Position numbers and translations under genes: made by a program | Notes under the pieces: generated by a model | What the model was told of the DNA's origin: nothing | The model's input: only the letters and a program-made list of their open reading frames with translations | Database searches by the model: none | Assembly: GCA_947494705.1 (NCBI GenBank) | Contig: CANLVN010000001.1 | Span: 558,001 to 622,000, forward strand | Reading direction: 5' to 3' | Length of the DNA: 64,000 nucleotides | From: an uncultured Erythrobacter sp. | Lineage (GTDB): Bacteria; Pseudomonadota; Alphaproteobacteria; Sphingomonadales; Sphingomonadaceae | Shown: piece after piece, positions 62,182 to 64,000 of the stretch | Layout of the letters: the number at the start of each line of letters is the position of its first letter | Position numbering within the stretch: position 1 is the first letter of the stretch

Positions 62182-63792
62182 TTAAGCCCTCGCCAGTGCC
62201 TCCGCGATCAGCTTGCGCGTAGGTTCGATCCCGTACAGCGCGATGAAGCTGCCCATACGCGGGCCCTGCTCGCTTCCCAGCAGCGTTTCGTAAAGCGCGC
62301 GGAACCAGTCGCGCAAGGATTCGAAACCGAACTCCTCACGCTTGCCGATCTCGTAGACCATTGTCTGCAGCGCCTCTGCATCCGCATCCTCTGGCGCGGC
62401 GGCGAGCTGCGCGTCGAGCTCGGTCAGCGCCAGCACCTCGCCATCTTCGGGCGCACGCTTGGACAGGGTGGGCGCCACGAAGTCCCGATTGTAGTTCACC
62501 GCCGCCTCGATCAGACGCGTCAGCGCGGGGTCGGTCACCGTTTGCCCCGTATAGCTTGCGACATACTCGGCGAGGTTCTCGGGCGTCGCTTCCAGCCCCA
62601 GCACACTGACAAGGTTCAAGAGCAGGCTGTAAGGCACCGAAAGCGAGTCGCCCGCCCCGGGCGCTTCGGGCCCGTCCAGGCTCTCATTCGCGCGTGCCAG
62701 ATGCCACACCGGATTACCCAGTTGCTTGTCGAGAGGCTGTTCGGCGAGCCGTTCGCGGAACTGCCAGTAATCGTCGATCGCCTTGGGGATGACCCCGGCG
62801 TGAAGCTGCTTGGCGCTCTTGGGATTGGCGAAGATGTAGAAGCCGAGGCTCTCTTCACTGCCATATTGCAGCCATTCCTCGATCGAGAGGCCGTTGCCCT
62901 TCGACTTGCTGATCTTTTCGCCCTTGGCATCGAGGAACAGCTCGTAGATCAGCCCTTCCGGCTTGTTGCCGCCCAGCACGCGGGCGATCTTGCCCGATTG
63001 CACGCCGCTGTCGGTCAGGTCCTTGCCGTACATCTCGTAGTCGACGCCCAGCGCGACCCAGCGCATCGCCCAGTCGACCTTCCACTGGCACTTGGCCATG
63101 CCGGCCAGCGCCGATTGCTCAACGGTGTTGCCGTCTTCGTCGGTGAAGCGGATCGTCCCGGCCTCGGCATCAACGACCTCGACCGGCACCTGCAGCACGA
63201 CACCGGTGGTCGGAGAGACCGGCATGATCGGCGAGTAAGTCTTGCGCCGTTCCTCGCGCAGCGTCGGCAGCATGATGTCCATGATCGCGTCGAAGTTGCG
63301 CAACACCCCGCGCAGAGCGTCGTCGAACGCGCCAGAGTTGTAACGGTCGGACGAGCTTACGAACTCGTAGTCGAAGCCGAACTGGTCGAGGAACTCACGC
63401 AATTGCGCGTTGTTGTGCGCGGCGAAGCTCTCGTGCTCGTTCGAGAACGGGCTTGGAATGCGCGACAGGGGCTTGCCCAGATGCGACGCAAGCATCTCCT
63501 TGTTCGGCACGTTGTCGGGCACCTTGCGCAGGCCGTCCATGTCGTCGCTGAAGGCCACCAGCCGCGTTTTCTCGCCGGTCAGCGCTTCGTAGGCGCGGCG
63601 CACAAGCGTGGTGCGCAGCACTTCCTGGAACGTGCCGATATGCGGCAGGCCCGACGGACCGTAGCCGGTCTCAAACAGCACCGGCTCGCCGCCGGGTTTC
63701 CCGTTCCGCAGCCGCTTTGCGAGGCGCTGTGCCTCCTGGAAGGGCCATGCCTTGGAATTGCGGGCGGTTTCGATGAGTTCGCTGTCGGTCAT
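62182..63792 (-). CDS. lysS: Lysyl-tRNA synthetase, class I
   Basis: The 536-residue enzyme charges tRNA-Lys. It is the class I form, as in many alphaproteobacteria and archaea, with the HIGH-type motif HIGT (51-54) in YGPSGLPHIGTF, the KMSKS-type KISKSKGN, and an alpha-helical C-terminal anticodon domain. The length is typical. The upstream 208 bp hold no recognised gene but contain an inverted repeat near the right edge. Confidence 0.95.
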   Translation of the reverse strand: MTDSELIETARNSKAWPFQEAQRLAKRLRNGKPGGEPVLFETGYGPSGLPHIGTFQEVLRTTLVRRAYEALTGEKTRLVAFSDDMDGLRKVPDNVPNKEMLASHLGKPLSRIPSPFSNEHESFAAHNNAQLREFLDQFGFDYEFVSSSDRYNSGAFDDALRGVLRNFDAIMDIMLPTLREERRKTYSPIMPVSPTTGVVLQVPVEVVDAEAGTIRFTDEDGNTVEQSALAGMAKCQWKVDWAMRWVALGVDYEMYGKDLTDSGVQSGKIARVLGGNKPEGLIYELFLDAKGEKISKSKGNGLSIEEWLQYGSEESLGFYIFANPKSAKQLHAGVIPKAIDDYWQFRERLAEQPLDKQLGNPVWHLARANESLDGPEAPGAGDSLSVPYSLLLNLVSVLGLEATPENLAEYVASYTGQTVTDPALTRLIEAAVNYNRDFVAPTLSKRAPEDGEVLALTELDAQLAAAPEDADAEALQTMVYEIGKREEFGFESLRDWFRALYETLLGSEQGPRMGSFIALYGIEPTRKLIAEALARA

Positions 63793-64000
63793 AGGCTAGC
63801 GGCCTTTGCGCAAGCTCCGCGATGTTGCAAGCGCGAAAGCGATAGGCACCGCGCGGCGAGAGAGCGGAAATGGAACGCGCAAGGGGCACCTTTGAAAATG
63901 GTCAGAGGCCCCATAAATGGCTGTTTTGCCGCGCATATTGCGGGAAAGACACCTATATTTGTGTGACTTTCCGCAAAGAGGGGTTTCGGGAGCGAGATCG

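Noticed and set aside
62542..63966. Long plus-strand open frame (474 residues) opposite the lysyl-tRNA synthetase gene
   Set aside because: Shadow frame: the minus strand encodes an unmistakable class I LysRS with HIGT and KISKSKGN motifs, and the plus-strand translation has no recognisable family or ribosome site.

Overview
The window is GC-rich, densely coded DNA from an alphaproteobacterium, most likely Sphingomonadales (Erythrobacteraceae-like). This rests on protein content, not on a database search: a DUF6456 protein beside an XRE/S24-type regulator, a yajC-secD-secF operon, large TonB-dependent receptors of the Xanthomonas/Caulobacter type, a gene-transfer-agent-type 3TM holin, accBC, a class I lysyl-tRNA synthetase and BLUF/GGDEF proteins. 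No rRNA, CRISPR array, insertion sequence or integrase was seen. Three tRNA genes are present: Pro-GGG, a CAU-anticodon tRNA (probably Ile2) and Pro-UGG.

Layout. 0-5.8 kb is housekeeping: a truncated DUF6456 gene, an XRE regulator, a glycosyltransferase, secF-secD-yajC and tRNA-Pro(GGG). 6.2-19.2 kb is a uronic-acid polysaccharide utilisation locus. One operon encodes an RpiB-family isomerase, a KduD-like dehydrogenase, an alginate_lyase-fold secreted lyase and KDG kinase. A second encodes a TonB receptor, a 2-keto-4-pentenoate hydratase-like protein, a DctPQM TRAP transporter and a LacI regulator. A secreted beta-helix protein is divergent from the second operon. A palindrome (TGACACCGGTTACC-like) occurs once before the first operon and twice in the divergent promoter, which points to one LacI regulon.

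19.2-38.2 kb is a second accessory catabolic block, apparently for ester-containing compounds: glyoxalase I, a TonB receptor, four type-B carboxylesterases (two with lipobox signals, one with a Tat signal, one with a Sec signal), two TetR regulators, an MmgE/PrpD protein and a DapA-like protein that both carry Tat signals, an ACMSD-type amidohydrolase, a VOC protein, a long GST-like protein, a flavin reductase and a CitE-like lyase. Three related operator-like sequences lie in its promoter regions. A fifth paralogous esterase lies at 49 kb.

38.2-64 kb is mostly core genome: holin, aroQ, accBC, two histidine kinases (one with an ethylene-receptor-like membrane sensor, one with a degenerate ATPase domain), type II NADH dehydrogenase, GFA protein, Lrp/AsnC regulator, polysaccharide deacetylase, M28 peptidase, diguanylate cyclase, ettA, a serine hydrolase of apparently different base composition, BLUF protein, acylphosphatase, PNPOx-like protein, Arg-rich RcnB-like protein, prolyl-4-hydroxylase-like oxygenase and lysyl-tRNA synthetase.

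How it works together: in the first block the lyases would cut a polyuronide outside the cytoplasm, the TonB receptor and TRAP system would import the products, and isomerase, dehydrogenase and kinase would convert the unsaturated uronate to KDPG. No KDPG aldolase is visible here. In the second block the receptor would import an ester-linked compound, envelope esterases would cleave it, and the soluble enzymes would process the acid and alcohol parts. Its substrate cannot be read from sequence alone.
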